Below, piece by piece: positions 16,104-23,882 of a stretch of DNA of 64,000 nucleotides; within the stretch, counting starts at the first letter, position 1, and the number at the start of each line of letters is the position of its first letter. The translations under genes were made by a program, and so were the position numbers. Source of the stretch: Pannonibacter tanglangensis (GTDB lineage Bacteria > Pseudomonadota > Alphaproteobacteria > Rhizobiales > Stappiaceae); NCBI RefSeq assembly GCF_009915685.1, contig NZ_JAABLP010000001.1. One strand, written 5' to 3'. The notes beneath the pieces are model-generated. The model was not told the origin of the DNA and searched no databases. It worked only from the letters and a program-made list of their open reading frames with translations.

Positions 16104-18005
16104 TTACTCCCCTGCGGGACGTCCCCGCACCACGACGCCCAGCTTGTCGGCCTCGCGGGCGGCGCGCAGGCGTTCTTCGGCCTCATCAGCCTCGCGCTGG
16201 CGGTTCCACATGGAGTGGTAGAGGCCGCCCATGGCGAGGAGTTCGGCGTGGGTGCCGCGTTCGACGATGCGGCCGGCCTCCAGCACGAGGATCTGGTCGG
16301 CGTTGACGACCGTCGACAGGCGGTGGGCGATGACCAGCGTCGTGCGGTTCTGCGACACCTGGTCGAGCGCGGTCTGGATCTCGCGTTCGGTGTGGGTGTC
16401 GAGGGCGGAGGTGGCCTCGTCGAGGATCAGGATCGGCGGGGCCTTCAGGATGGTGCGGGCGATGGCGACGCGCTGCTTCTCGCCGCCCGAGAGCTTGAGG
16501 CCGCGCTCGCCGACCTCGCTGTCGAAGCCCTTCGGCAGCGTCTCGATGAAGGGCGCGATCTGGGCCATGCGGGCGGCCTCCTGCACCTCCTCGAGGCTGG
16601 CACCGGGGCGGCCATAGCGGATGTTGTAGGCGATGGTGTCGTTGAAGAGCACCGTGTCCTGCGGCACCATGCCGATGGCCGAGCGCAGGCTCTCCTGCGT
16701 GATGTCGCGGATGTCCTGGCCGTCGATGGTGATGCGGCCGCCGGTAACGTCATAGAAGCGGAACAGGAGGCGCGACAGGGTCGACTTGCCCGCGCCGGAG
16801 GGACCGACAACGGCGACAGTGTGGCCTGCGGGAACGTCGAAGGTGAGGCCTTTCAGGATCTGGCGGTCCGGATCGTAATGGAAGGTGACATCCTCGAAGC
16901 GGATCGCGCCGGAGGACACGGCCAGGGCCGGGGCACCCGGCTTGTCCTCGATCTCGGCCGGGACGGCGAGGACCGAGAACATGGATTCGATGTCGGCCAG
17001 CCCCTGACGGATCTCGCGGTAGATGAAGCCGACAAAATTGAGCGGAATGGCGATCTGCATCAGGAGCGCGTTGATCAGGACGAAGTCGCCGATGGTCTGG
17101 GTGCCGTTGAGCACAGCCATGGCCGACAGCGCCATGCAGGCGGCGGTGCCGAGGCCGAGGATGGCCGACTGGCCGAAATTGAGCCAGGCGAGCGAGGTCC
17201 AGGTGCGCACGGCGGCCTTTTCGTAAGAGGCCATGGAGACGTCGAAGCGCGCGGCTTCCATCTTCTCGTTGCCGAAATACTTCACCGTCTCGTAGTTGAG
17301 CAGGCTGTCGATGGCCTTGGAATTGGCGTCCGTGTCGCTGTCGTTCATCTCGCGGCGGATGGCGATGCGCCAGTTCGAGGTTTTCACCGTGAACCAGACA
17401 TAGGCGACGATCATCACGGCGACGATGACCACATAGAAGAAGCCGAACTGCCACCAGATCAGCCCCGCCATGATGGCAAATTCCAGCAAGGTCGGAATGC
17501 CGTTGAGGATGGTGAAGCGGACGATGGCCTCGATGCCCTTCACGCCGCGCTCGATGACGCGGCTGAGGCCGCCGGTGCGGCGGGTGAGATGGAAGCGCAG
17601 CGACAGGCGGTGCAGGTGGGCGAAGGTGATGTTGCCGAGCTCGCGCACCGCATGCTGGCCGACCTGGGCAAAGAGCGCGTCACGCAGCTGGTTGAAGGCA
17701 ACCGCCAGCACGCGGGCGGCGTTGTAGGCCAGCACCAGCATCACGGGGGCAACGAGGAAGGCCGGCAGGCCCGCTGTCTCGCCGGTGAGCGCGTCGGAGG
17801 CCCAGGCGAAGAAATAGGGCGAGAACACCGTCACGATCTTGGCGACGACAAGGGCGAGCACCGCCCAGACCACGCGCATCTTCAGGTCAGGCCGGTCGGC
17901 TGGCCAGATGTAGGGCCACAGGGCCACGAGCGTGGCGCCGGTGGAGCCTTCGTCGGCGCTGACCTTTGCGGCCGGCGCGGCAGATTTCGGGGACTTGCTG
18001 GTCAT
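16104..18005 (-). CDS. Atm1-type ABC half-transporter (membrane domain plus ATPase)
   Basis: 633 residues. The N-terminal six-helix exporter domain carries Atm1/ABCB7-type text: RTGGLSRVIERGVKGIEAIV and SLLNYETVKYFGNEKMEAAR. The C-terminal ATPase has Walker A GPSGAGKST, signature LSGGEKQRVAIAR, Walker B ILILDEATSALD and the switch AHRLST. Bacterial Atm1 proteins export glutathione conjugates and glutathione-metal complexes. Here an ArsR-type sensor gene lies 45 bp upstream on the same strand with a perfect operator, so metal- or metalloid-induced export is likely. Confidence 0.93.
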   Translation of the reverse strand: MTSKSPKSAAPAAKVSADEGSTGATLVALWPYIWPADRPDLKMRVVWAVLALVVAKIVTVFSPYFFAWASDALTGETAGLPAFLVAPVMLVLAYNAARVLAVAFNQLRDALFAQVGQHAVRELGNITFAHLHRLSLRFHLTRRTGGLSRVIERGVKGIEAIVRFTILNGIPTLLEFAIMAGLIWWQFGFFYVVIVAVMIVAYVWFTVKTSNWRIAIRREMNDSDTDANSKAIDSLLNYETVKYFGNEKMEAARFDVSMASYEKAAVRTWTSLAWLNFGQSAILGLGTAACMALSAMAVLNGTQTIGDFVLINALLMQIAIPLNFVGFIYREIRQGLADIESMFSVLAVPAEIEDKPGAPALAVSSGAIRFEDVTFHYDPDRQILKGLTFDVPAGHTVAVVGPSGAGKSTLSRLLFRFYDVTGGRITIDGQDIRDITQESLRSAIGMVPQDTVLFNDTIAYNIRYGRPGASLEEVQEAARMAQIAPFIETLPKGFDSEVGERGLKLSGGEKQRVAIARTILKAPPILILDEATSALDTHTEREIQTALDQVSQNRTTLVIAHRLSTVVNADQILVLEAGRIVERGTHAELLAMGGLYHSMWNRQREADEAEERLRAAREADKLGVVVRGRPAGE

Positions 18006-18050
18006 GATCGGTCTCTGGCGTGATCTCTGGTGCCGGCTTGGCCGGTCGGT

Positions 18051-18416
18051 TCAGTCTTTTTCGGAGGCAGGTGCGGATGCGCCAGCGAGAGACGCAAGGC
18101 GGGCAAGAAGGGCGGCAGCGGCCGCAAGATCGCCGGCCACCGCCGCAAGGTCGAGGCTGTAGCGGCAGGTGCGGCCGCGCACCTCGCAGGTGATCAACCC
18201 GGTCTCCTTGAGCATCTGGAGATGCTGCGAGACAGTGGACTGGGCGAGCGGCAGGCAGTCGACGATGTCGCCGCAGCAGGCGTCGGGCCGCCGCGCCAGC
18301 TCCTCCAGGATGCCGAGACGCGCCGGATGGCTCAGCGCCCGGAACAGGTCCGCGAGGCGCTGGACCTCAGGATCCTTCGCGCGGCAGCAGCCGGTGGTGC
18401 TTTCAGGGTCGGACAT
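18051..18416 (-). CDS. ArsR/SmtB-family metal-responsive repressor
   Basis: 121 residues from the ATG at 18416 (MSDPESTTGCC). The winged helix core is LADLFRALSHPARLGILEEL with recognition segment AQSTVSQHLQMLKETGLI. It is cysteine-rich: Cys10-Cys11 in the N-terminal tail, Cys47, Cys48 and Cys54 at the start of the DNA-binding region, and Cys77 and Cys84 in the wing. N-terminal cysteines plus cysteines before the recognition helix resemble the alpha3N-type sites of CadC/AztR sensors for soft metals. It is the first gene of an operon with the Atm1-type exporter. The upstream in-frame extension to 18578 runs through a repeat and is not coding. Confidence 0.9.
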   Translation of the reverse strand: MSDPESTTGCCRAKDPEVQRLADLFRALSHPARLGILEELARRPDACCGDIVDCLPLAQSTVSQHLQMLKETGLITCEVRGRTCRYSLDLAAVAGDLAAAAALLARLASLAGASAPASEKD

Positions 18417-18435
18417 GTCGAGGGCCGCGTTACAT

Positions 18436-18455
18436 TCATCGTATAAATACGATGA
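18436..18455. promoter_or_regulatory. Perfect 9-2-9 palindrome, ArsR operator
   Basis: Arms TCATCGTAT and ATACGATGA around AA, with no mismatch, 20 bp upstream of the arsR start codon in a short AT-rich promoter stretch. This is the size and position expected for an ArsR/SmtB autoregulatory operator. Confidence 0.75.
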
Positions 18456-18509
18456 TTGGGAGGGTTTGCCAAGGAGGCAAATATCGGGGCATTGAACATG
18501 CGACTCTTG

Positions 18510-18663
18510 CCCCTCTCCCCCCTTGAGGGGGAGATGTCCGCGAAGCGGACAGAGGGGGGTAGCGGCGTTGCAACACAATCCGGCTCAAGTCGGCCGGGAG
18601 AGGCAGATTACCCCCCTCTGCCCCCTGCCGGGGGCATCTCCCCCTCAAGGGGGGAGAGGGGTG
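18510..18663. repeat. Composite palindromic repeat, single copy A
   Basis: The left arm (18510-18560) reads CCCCTCTCCCCCCTTGAGG, then GGGAGATGTCCGCGAAGCGG and ACAGAGGGGGG. The right arm (18609-18663) is its near reverse complement. The 48-bp spacer differs from that in the 23226-23855 array. It lies between arsR and rarD and probably serves as a transcription stop or is a non-autonomous repeat. Confidence 0.85.
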
Positions 18664-18691
18664 CACGACCTGCCGCCGCTTAAGCCCTCCC

Positions 18692-19618
18692 CTACCCGGC
18701 GCGGGATTGCCGCCAGCGGCGCAGGGAATCGAGGCTGACGAGGGCGAGGGCGAGCCAGATCATTGCGAAGGTGCCGAGCTGCGCCATCTGCAAGGGCTCG
18801 CCCCAGAGGAACACCGCCTGCAGGAACTGCAGCGACGGGGCGATGTACTGGATGAGGCCGATGAGCACCATCGACAGGCGCCGCGCGGCGCCGGAGAACA
18901 GGATCAGCGGCACGGCGGTGATGATGCCGGTGCCGACGAGGGCGAGGATCTGGCCCGTGCCGGCAAAGTAGTCCGGGTCAAGGCTCTCGGGCGTGACAAG
19001 GAGAACATAGGCCAGCGCAAAGGGCATCAGCAGGATGATCTCGATGAAGAGACCGGCCGCAGCGCCCACCGGCGTGATCTTGCGGATGTAGCCATAGAGG
19101 GCGAAGCTGACGGCAAGCGCGATCGCCACCCACGGCAGCCCGCCGAAGAGCACCGTCTTCAGGAGTACGGCAAGGGAGGCAAGGCCAACGGCCAGCGCCT
19201 GGGCCGGCGTGAGTTTCTCGCGCAGGATGACGAGGCCGAGCAGGATCGAGACCAGCGGATTGATGAAGTAGCCAAGGCTCACATCCAGCACCTTGGCCTG
19301 GCCGATGGCCCAGACGAAGATCAGCCAGTTGGCGGCAATCAGCACCGCCGAGGCGAACAGCAGGCCGACGAGCCGCGGCGTCTTCAGGATGCCGATGATC
19401 TCGGGGATGCGGCCCTGCAGGGCGAGATAACCGCCGACGAAGACCGTCGACCACAGGATGCGGTGGGCCACGACGACATCCGGGGCAACACCGTCGAGCA
19501 GCTTGAAATAGGCCGGCAGCACGCCCCACATGCCATAGGCGGCAAGGGCGAGGATGACGCCGAGACGCGTCTCGTCAGAAGCGCCGGGAGTGCCTGCAGC
19601 GCCGTTTGCGGTAGCCAT
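18692..19618 (-). CDS. rarD: RarD, EamA-family membrane permease
   Basis: About 308 residues with ten hydrophobic helices. RarD-type text is LAAYGMWGVLPAYFKLLDGV, AHRILWSTVFV, AANWLIFVWAI, DVSLGYFINPLVSILLG and the C-terminal GLIQYIAPSLQFL. It is an inner-membrane drug/metabolite-transporter-superfamily exporter; substrates of RarD proteins are not well defined. A second ATG seven codons upstream (19639) is possible, and ribosome-site strength does not decide. It follows cimA on the same strand after 82 bp. Confidence 0.92.
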   Translation of the reverse strand: MATANGAAGTPGASDETRLGVILALAAYGMWGVLPAYFKLLDGVAPDVVVAHRILWSTVFVGGYLALQGRIPEIIGILKTPRLVGLLFASAVLIAANWLIFVWAIGQAKVLDVSLGYFINPLVSILLGLVILREKLTPAQALAVGLASLAVLLKTVLFGGLPWVAIALAVSFALYGYIRKITPVGAAAGLFIEIILLMPFALAYVLLVTPESLDPDYFAGTGQILALVGTGIITAVPLILFSGAARRLSMVLIGLIQYIAPSLQFLQAVFLWGEPLQMAQLGTFAMIWLALALVSLDSLRRWRQSRAG

Positions 19619-19699
19619 GAACCGGTGACCTGTTGCCATGCCCGGCGAAGGCCCCGCCTTGCCGGACGGAGCCCGCGCGCCAAGGGCCGGGGAACCGCG

Positions 19700-21298
19700 T
19701 CAGCGGACCGCGCCGGCCTTCAGCAGGGCGTAAGTGATGGAATCGACGAGCGCCTGGAAGGAGGCGTCGACGATGTTGGACGAGACGCCGATGGTAAACC
19801 AACGGCGGTGGGTTGCAAGATCGTGGCTCTCGATCAGCACGCGGGTGACCGCGCCCGTGCCACCGTCGAGGATGCGCACCTTGTAGTCGACCAGCTCCAG
19901 CCCCTCGATGGCGGACTGGTATTTGCCGAGATCCTTGCGCAGCGCGCCGTCGAGCGCATTGACGGGGCCGTTGCCCTCTGAGACCGACATGCGGGTCTCG
20001 CCGTCCACATCCACCTTCACCACCGCTTCCGACATGGTGACCAGCTCGCCCAGCGCGTTGAACCGGCGCTCGACCATGACGCGGAACGACTTGACCTCGA
20101 AGAAGCGCGGCACCTTGCCCAGCACGCGGCGGGCGAGCAGCTCGAAGGAGGCATCGGCGGCTTCATAGGCATAGCCCTTGGCCTCGCGTTCCTTCACCTC
20201 GGCCAGCAGCGCGTCGAGCTTGGGATCGGCCTTGTCGACCTCGACGCCGAGACGGGCGAGCTCGCCGAGCAGGTTGCTCTTGCCGGCCTGGTCGGAGACG
20301 AGCACCTTGCGCTTGTTGCCGACGAGTTCCGGCTCGACATGCTCGTAGGTCTTCGGATCCTTCAGCAAAGCGGAGGCGTGGATGCCGGCCTTGGTGGCGA
20401 ACGCGCTCTCGCCGACGTATGGCGCGTGGCGGTTCGGCGCGCGGTTCAGCATCTCGTCGAAGGCGCGGGAGATGGCCGTGAGATCGCGCAGATGCGCCGG
20501 CGTCAGCGACAGCTCGACCAGATCGGTATAGGGCGCCTTCAGCATCAGCGTCGGGATCAGCGACACGAGATTGGCGTTGCCGCAGCGCTCGCCGATGCCG
20601 TTCAGCGTGCCCTGGATCTGGCGCACGCCGGCCTCGACGGCGGCGAGCGAATTGGCCACCGCCTGGCCGGTGTCGTCATGGGCGTGGATGCCGAGATGCG
20701 TGCCCGGCACGACCTCGCGCACGCGGGTGACGATCTCCCTGACCTCGCCCGGCAGCGTGCCGCCGTTGGTGTCGCACAGGACGACCCAGCGCGCGCCGGC
20801 CTCATAGGCGGTGCGGGCGCAGGCCAGCGCATAATCCGGGTTGGCCTTGAAGCCGTCGAAGAAATGCTCGCAGTCGATCAGCGCCTCGCGGCCGGCCGCG
20901 ACAGCCGCCTGAACCGTGTCGCGGATGCTGTCGAGGTTTTCCGCGTTGGTGCAGCCCAGCGCCACCTCGACATGGTAATCCCAGGACTTGGCGACAAAGC
21001 AGTTGGCATCGGCCTTCGCCTCCAGCAGCAGCTGCAGGCCGGGATCGTTCGACACCGAGCGCCCTGCCCGCTTGGTCATGCCGAAGGCGGTGAAGCGGGC
21101 CTTCGTCGTGCGCCTTTGCGAGAAGAACTCGGTGTCGGTCGGGTTGGCGCCCGGATAGCCGCCCTCGATGTAGTCGACGCCGAGGCGCTCCAGCAGCTCG
21201 GCAATCGCGATCTTTTCGGCCACCGAGAAGTCAATGCCGCTGGTCTGGGCCCCGTCGCGCAGGGTGGTGTCGAACAGATAGAGTTTCTCGCGGGTCAT
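19700..21298 (-). CDS. cimA: (R)-citramalate synthase
   Basis: 532 residues of the LeuA/CimA family. The TIM barrel starts with FDTTLRDGAQTSGIDFSV (metal- and substrate-binding motif), followed by EGGYPGANPTD, HAHDDTGQAVANSLAAVEAG with the metal-binding HAHDD, and GTLNGIGERCGNANL. A C-terminal LeuA_dimer regulatory domain follows. The group to which it belongs (long CimA with LYLFDTTLRDGAQT) condenses pyruvate and acetyl-CoA to citramalate, giving an alternative route to isoleucine. Feedback by isoleucine through the C-terminal domain is typical of the family. Confidence 0.92.
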   Translation of the reverse strand: MTREKLYLFDTTLRDGAQTSGIDFSVAEKIAIAELLERLGVDYIEGGYPGANPTDTEFFSQRRTTKARFTAFGMTKRAGRSVSNDPGLQLLLEAKADANCFVAKSWDYHVEVALGCTNAENLDSIRDTVQAAVAAGREALIDCEHFFDGFKANPDYALACARTAYEAGARWVVLCDTNGGTLPGEVREIVTRVREVVPGTHLGIHAHDDTGQAVANSLAAVEAGVRQIQGTLNGIGERCGNANLVSLIPTLMLKAPYTDLVELSLTPAHLRDLTAISRAFDEMLNRAPNRHAPYVGESAFATKAGIHASALLKDPKTYEHVEPELVGNKRKVLVSDQAGKSNLLGELARLGVEVDKADPKLDALLAEVKEREAKGYAYEAADASFELLARRVLGKVPRFFEVKSFRVMVERRFNALGELVTMSEAVVKVDVDGETRMSVSEGNGPVNALDGALRKDLGKYQSAIEGLELVDYKVRILDGGTGAVTRVLIESHDLATHRRWFTIGVSSNIVDASFQALVDSITYALLKAGAVR

Positions 21299-21328
21299 GG
21301 CTGGATACCGGATGCTTTTCTGGAAGGG

Positions 21329-22291
21329 TCAGGCGGCGGGAAGGCCGGCGAACTGGTCGGTGGCGCGGATCAGGCGGTCGAGGATGCCGGGCTCGTTATA
21401 GGCATGGCCCGCCCCCTCGACGAGGTGGAACTCGGCGCGTGGCCAGCGCTTGTGAAGCTCGAAGGCATAGCGCGCCGGACAGGGCATGTCATAGCGGCCA
21501 TGCACGATGACGCCGGGGATGTCGGCCAGACGCCCGGCATTGGCCAAGAGCTGGCCCTCCTCCAGCCAGCCGCCATGCATGAAGAAGTGGTTCTCGATGC
21601 GGGCGAAGGCATGGGCAAACTCGTCCTCGCCGAAGTGGTCAGTGTTTTCAGCATTCGGCAGCAGCGTGATGGTCTCGCCTTCCCAGAGGCTCCAGGCCCT
21701 GGCCGCCGCGACCCGCACCGCCTTGTCGGGATGGGTCAGCCGGCGCTGGTAGGCGGCCATCATGTCGTGACGCTCGTCGGCCGGAATGGGCGCCTGGAAG
21801 CGCTCCCATTTCTCCGGGAACATCTCGGAGACGCCGAACTGGTAGTACCAGGCAAGCTCCGCCTTCGTCAGCGTGTAGATGCCGCGCAGCACCAGCTCGC
21901 TCACCCGCTCAGGGTGGGTTTCGGCATAGGCCAGCGCCAGCGTCGAGCCCCAGGAGCCGCCGAAGACCAGCCACTGATCAACGCCCACCATCTCGCGCAG
22001 GCGCTCGATGTCGGCGACCAGATGCCAGGTGGTGTTGGCCTCCAGCTCCGCATGGGGCGTGGAGCGGCCGCAGCCGCGCTGGTCGAACAGCAGCACGTCA
22101 TAGTGCTCGGGATGGAACAGGCGGCGATGCGCCGGCGAGATGCCGCCGCCCGGGCCGCCATGCAGGAACACGGCCGGCTTCCTGCCCGGCGTACCCGAAC
22201 GCTCCCAGGAGATCGAATGGCCATCGCCGACGTCGAGCATGCCGGACGCATAGGGCTCGATCGCGGGGTAGAGGTCGCGCAGAACGGTCAT
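21329..22291 (-). CDS. pip: Prolyl aminopeptidase (proline iminopeptidase)
   Basis: 320-residue alpha/beta hydrolase of family S33. The oxyanion motif HGGPGG is at 44-49, the nucleophile elbow GGSWGS has Ser113, FDQRGCGRSTPH is the family signature, and the C-terminal GAGHAYNEP carries the catalytic His. It removes N-terminal proline from peptides in the cytoplasm. Its start lies 3 bp from the stop of the upstream GFA gene, so the DUF559-GFA-pip set is probably one transcript. Confidence 0.94.
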   Translation of the reverse strand: MTVLRDLYPAIEPYASGMLDVGDGHSISWERSGTPGRKPAVFLHGGPGGGISPAHRRLFHPEHYDVLLFDQRGCGRSTPHAELEANTTWHLVADIERLREMVGVDQWLVFGGSWGSTLALAYAETHPERVSELVLRGIYTLTKAELAWYYQFGVSEMFPEKWERFQAPIPADERHDMMAAYQRRLTHPDKAVRVAAARAWSLWEGETITLLPNAENTDHFGEDEFAHAFARIENHFFMHGGWLEEGQLLANAGRLADIPGVIVHGRYDMPCPARYAFELHKRWPRAEFHLVEGAGHAYNEPGILDRLIRATDQFAGLPAA

Positions 22292-22294
22292 GGA

Positions 22295-22786
22295 TCAGTC
22301 CTTTGTGGCGGGGGCGCGCGGCGGCCAGTCGGTCGTGTCGTGGTCGGGATGCTGGTGGGAGACCACCGAGGCGAGGAAGGCGGCGGCGGCAAAGTCCTCC
22401 TCCGTCCGGCGGACGGGCAGCGCGGGCATGTGGTCGGTGCAGGGCAGCTTGCCCTCCACGCCATAGGCGATGACGGGCACGATATCGTCCGGCCTGTCGA
22501 AGGCAGCGATGGCAAGCGCCATGCCGTCCGGGGCCTCGTAGGTCAGCGGCGTGCCGCAGGCCGAGCAGAAACCGCGCGCAACCACGTTGGAGCTCTGGAA
22601 CCGGGCCGGCTCGCCCCGCGTCCAGTCCACGCTGTCCGCCTCGCGCACGGAGACGAGCGGCGCATAGAAGCCGCCAAAGGCCTTCTGGCACATGCGGCAA
22701 TGGCAGATCGAGGCATGCCCGAGCTTGCCCCTCACCCTGAACCGCACCGCCCCGCACTGGCATCCGCCGGATCGTTCTTCCGTCAT
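22295..22786 (-). CDS. GFA/CENP-V family zinc-binding protein
   Basis: 163 residues from the ATG at 22786. The zinc-binding cysteines of the GFA (glutathione-dependent formaldehyde-activating enzyme) fold are all present: GGCQCGAVRF near the N-terminus, CHCRMCQKAFGG, and CSACGTPLTYE. Members may bind glutathione adducts, but most are of unknown substrate. Its ATG overlaps the TGA of the upstream DUF559 gene (ATGA), so the two are translationally coupled. Confidence 0.9.
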   Translation of the reverse strand: MTEERSGGCQCGAVRFRVRGKLGHASICHCRMCQKAFGGFYAPLVSVREADSVDWTRGEPARFQSSNVVARGFCSACGTPLTYEAPDGMALAIAAFDRPDDIVPVIAYGVEGKLPCTDHMPALPVRRTEEDFAAAAFLASVVSHQHPDHDTTDWPPRAPATKD

Positions 22787-23154
22787 GGCTGGGTCTCCGA
22801 TCTGCAATGGCTCAAGATCGTCTGAAGCACACCATCGAGGTTCGTCAAAACGTCTTGGTTCCAGAAGCGCAAGGTGACCCATCCGAGGCATTCGAGTGCC
22901 CTGTCGCGACGTTCGTCCCGTGCGAGCCCAGCCGCAAGCCCATGTTGCTCGCCGTCGATCTCGACGATCAAACGATACTCCGGCACCGCAAAGTCGGCGA
23001 TGTAACCTCCAATCGGCATCTGGCGACGAACGGCGATACCGTCCAGACGATGAGCGCGGACCGCATACCAGAAACGTCGCTCTGCCGTGGTGAGATCCCG
23101 GCGAAAGCGTCTCGCCTGTCCGCGTAAGTGGGACGGAACATCATGATGGGGCAT
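22783..23154 (-). CDS. DUF559 domain protein, second copy
   Basis: 123 residues, the same length as the copy at 194-565 and recognisably its paralogue: RGQARRFRRDLTTAERRFWY, RRQMPIGGYIADFAVPEYRL, IEIDGEQHG and GWVTLRFWNQDVLTNLDGV. The fold is that of Vsr-like endonucleases, with acidic residues in IEIDGE and the nearby DF. The ATG at 23154 follows GGGAG. It immediately borders a three-copy palindromic repeat array and is translationally coupled to the GFA gene. Function unknown. Confidence 0.85.
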   Translation of the reverse strand: MPHHDVPSHLRGQARRFRRDLTTAERRFWYAVRAHRLDGIAVRRQMPIGGYIADFAVPEYRLIVEIDGEQHGLAAGLARDERRDRALECLGWVTLRFWNQDVLTNLDGVLQTILSHCRSETQP

Positions 23155-23882
23155 CCGGTTCACTCCCGCTGATTGCGTTTCGCGCAGGATGCCAGTTTGC
23201 CGCTCTATCAGACAACCGGCCTCGGCCCCCTCTCCCACCCTGAGGGGGAGATGTCCGCGGAGCGGACAGAGGGGGGTGACGCGGACGTGCCGCAAACTCC
23301 GAGCCGGACGAGGCGCCCCATACCCCCCTCTGTCCCCTGACGGGGACATCTCCCCCTCAGGGGGGGAGAGGGGCGCAAGGTGAACCGCCGCACCAAGGTC
23401 AGCTAATGCTCCGAAAGCCGGAACGGACGCAATTGAGATCTCAGCGCAGAGACCGGCCTCGGCCCCCTCTCCCCCCTTGAGGGGGAGATGTCCGCGGAGC
23501 GGACAGAGGGGGGTGACGCGGACGTGCCGCAAGCGCCGAGCCGGACGAGCCGCCCCATACCCCCCTCTGTCCCCTAACGGGGACATCTCCCCCTCAGGGG
23601 GGGAGAGGGGTGCAAGCGGGACGGCGGAGTTTCGTATCGCAACGCAGAGTGCCGGCAATCCGTCAGTTTGGTCTCGAGTAGACAAACGAGCCTCGGCCCC
23701 CTCTCCCCCCTTGAGGGGGAGATGTCCGCGGAGCGGACAGAGGGGGGTGATGCGGACGTGCCGCAAGCGCCGAGCCAGACGAACCGCCCCATACCCCCCT
23801 CTGTCCCCTGACGGGGACATCTCCCCCGGCTGGCAAGCATCTGGGGGGGAGAGGCGGGCAAGCGGGACGGCCGTGCCGGACA
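23155..23882. other. 728-bp gap filled by the repeat array
   Basis: No gene. Nearly all of this stretch between the second DUF559 gene and cysS is the tandem array described separately. Long open frames on both strands here come from the GC-rich repeats and are not credible proteins. Confidence 0.8.
23226..23855. repeat. Three tandem copies (B, C, D) of the composite palindromic repeat
   Basis: Copies begin at 23226, 23463 and 23697, a period of 237 and 234 bp. Each has a left arm CCCCCTCTCCC...GAGGGGGAGATGTCCG..., a nearly identical 45-50-bp spacer containing GCGGACGTGCCGCAA, and an inverted right arm. The right arm of copy D is altered by about 14 extra bases (GGCTGGCAAGCAT) near 23828-23840. 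Copies share the arms, but not the spacer, with the lone copy at 18510-18663. Confidence 0.88.

Noticed and set aside
23226..23855. The array read as a CRISPR
   Set aside because: The unit is about 235 bp with internal inverted arms and near-identical spacers, and no cas gene is present.
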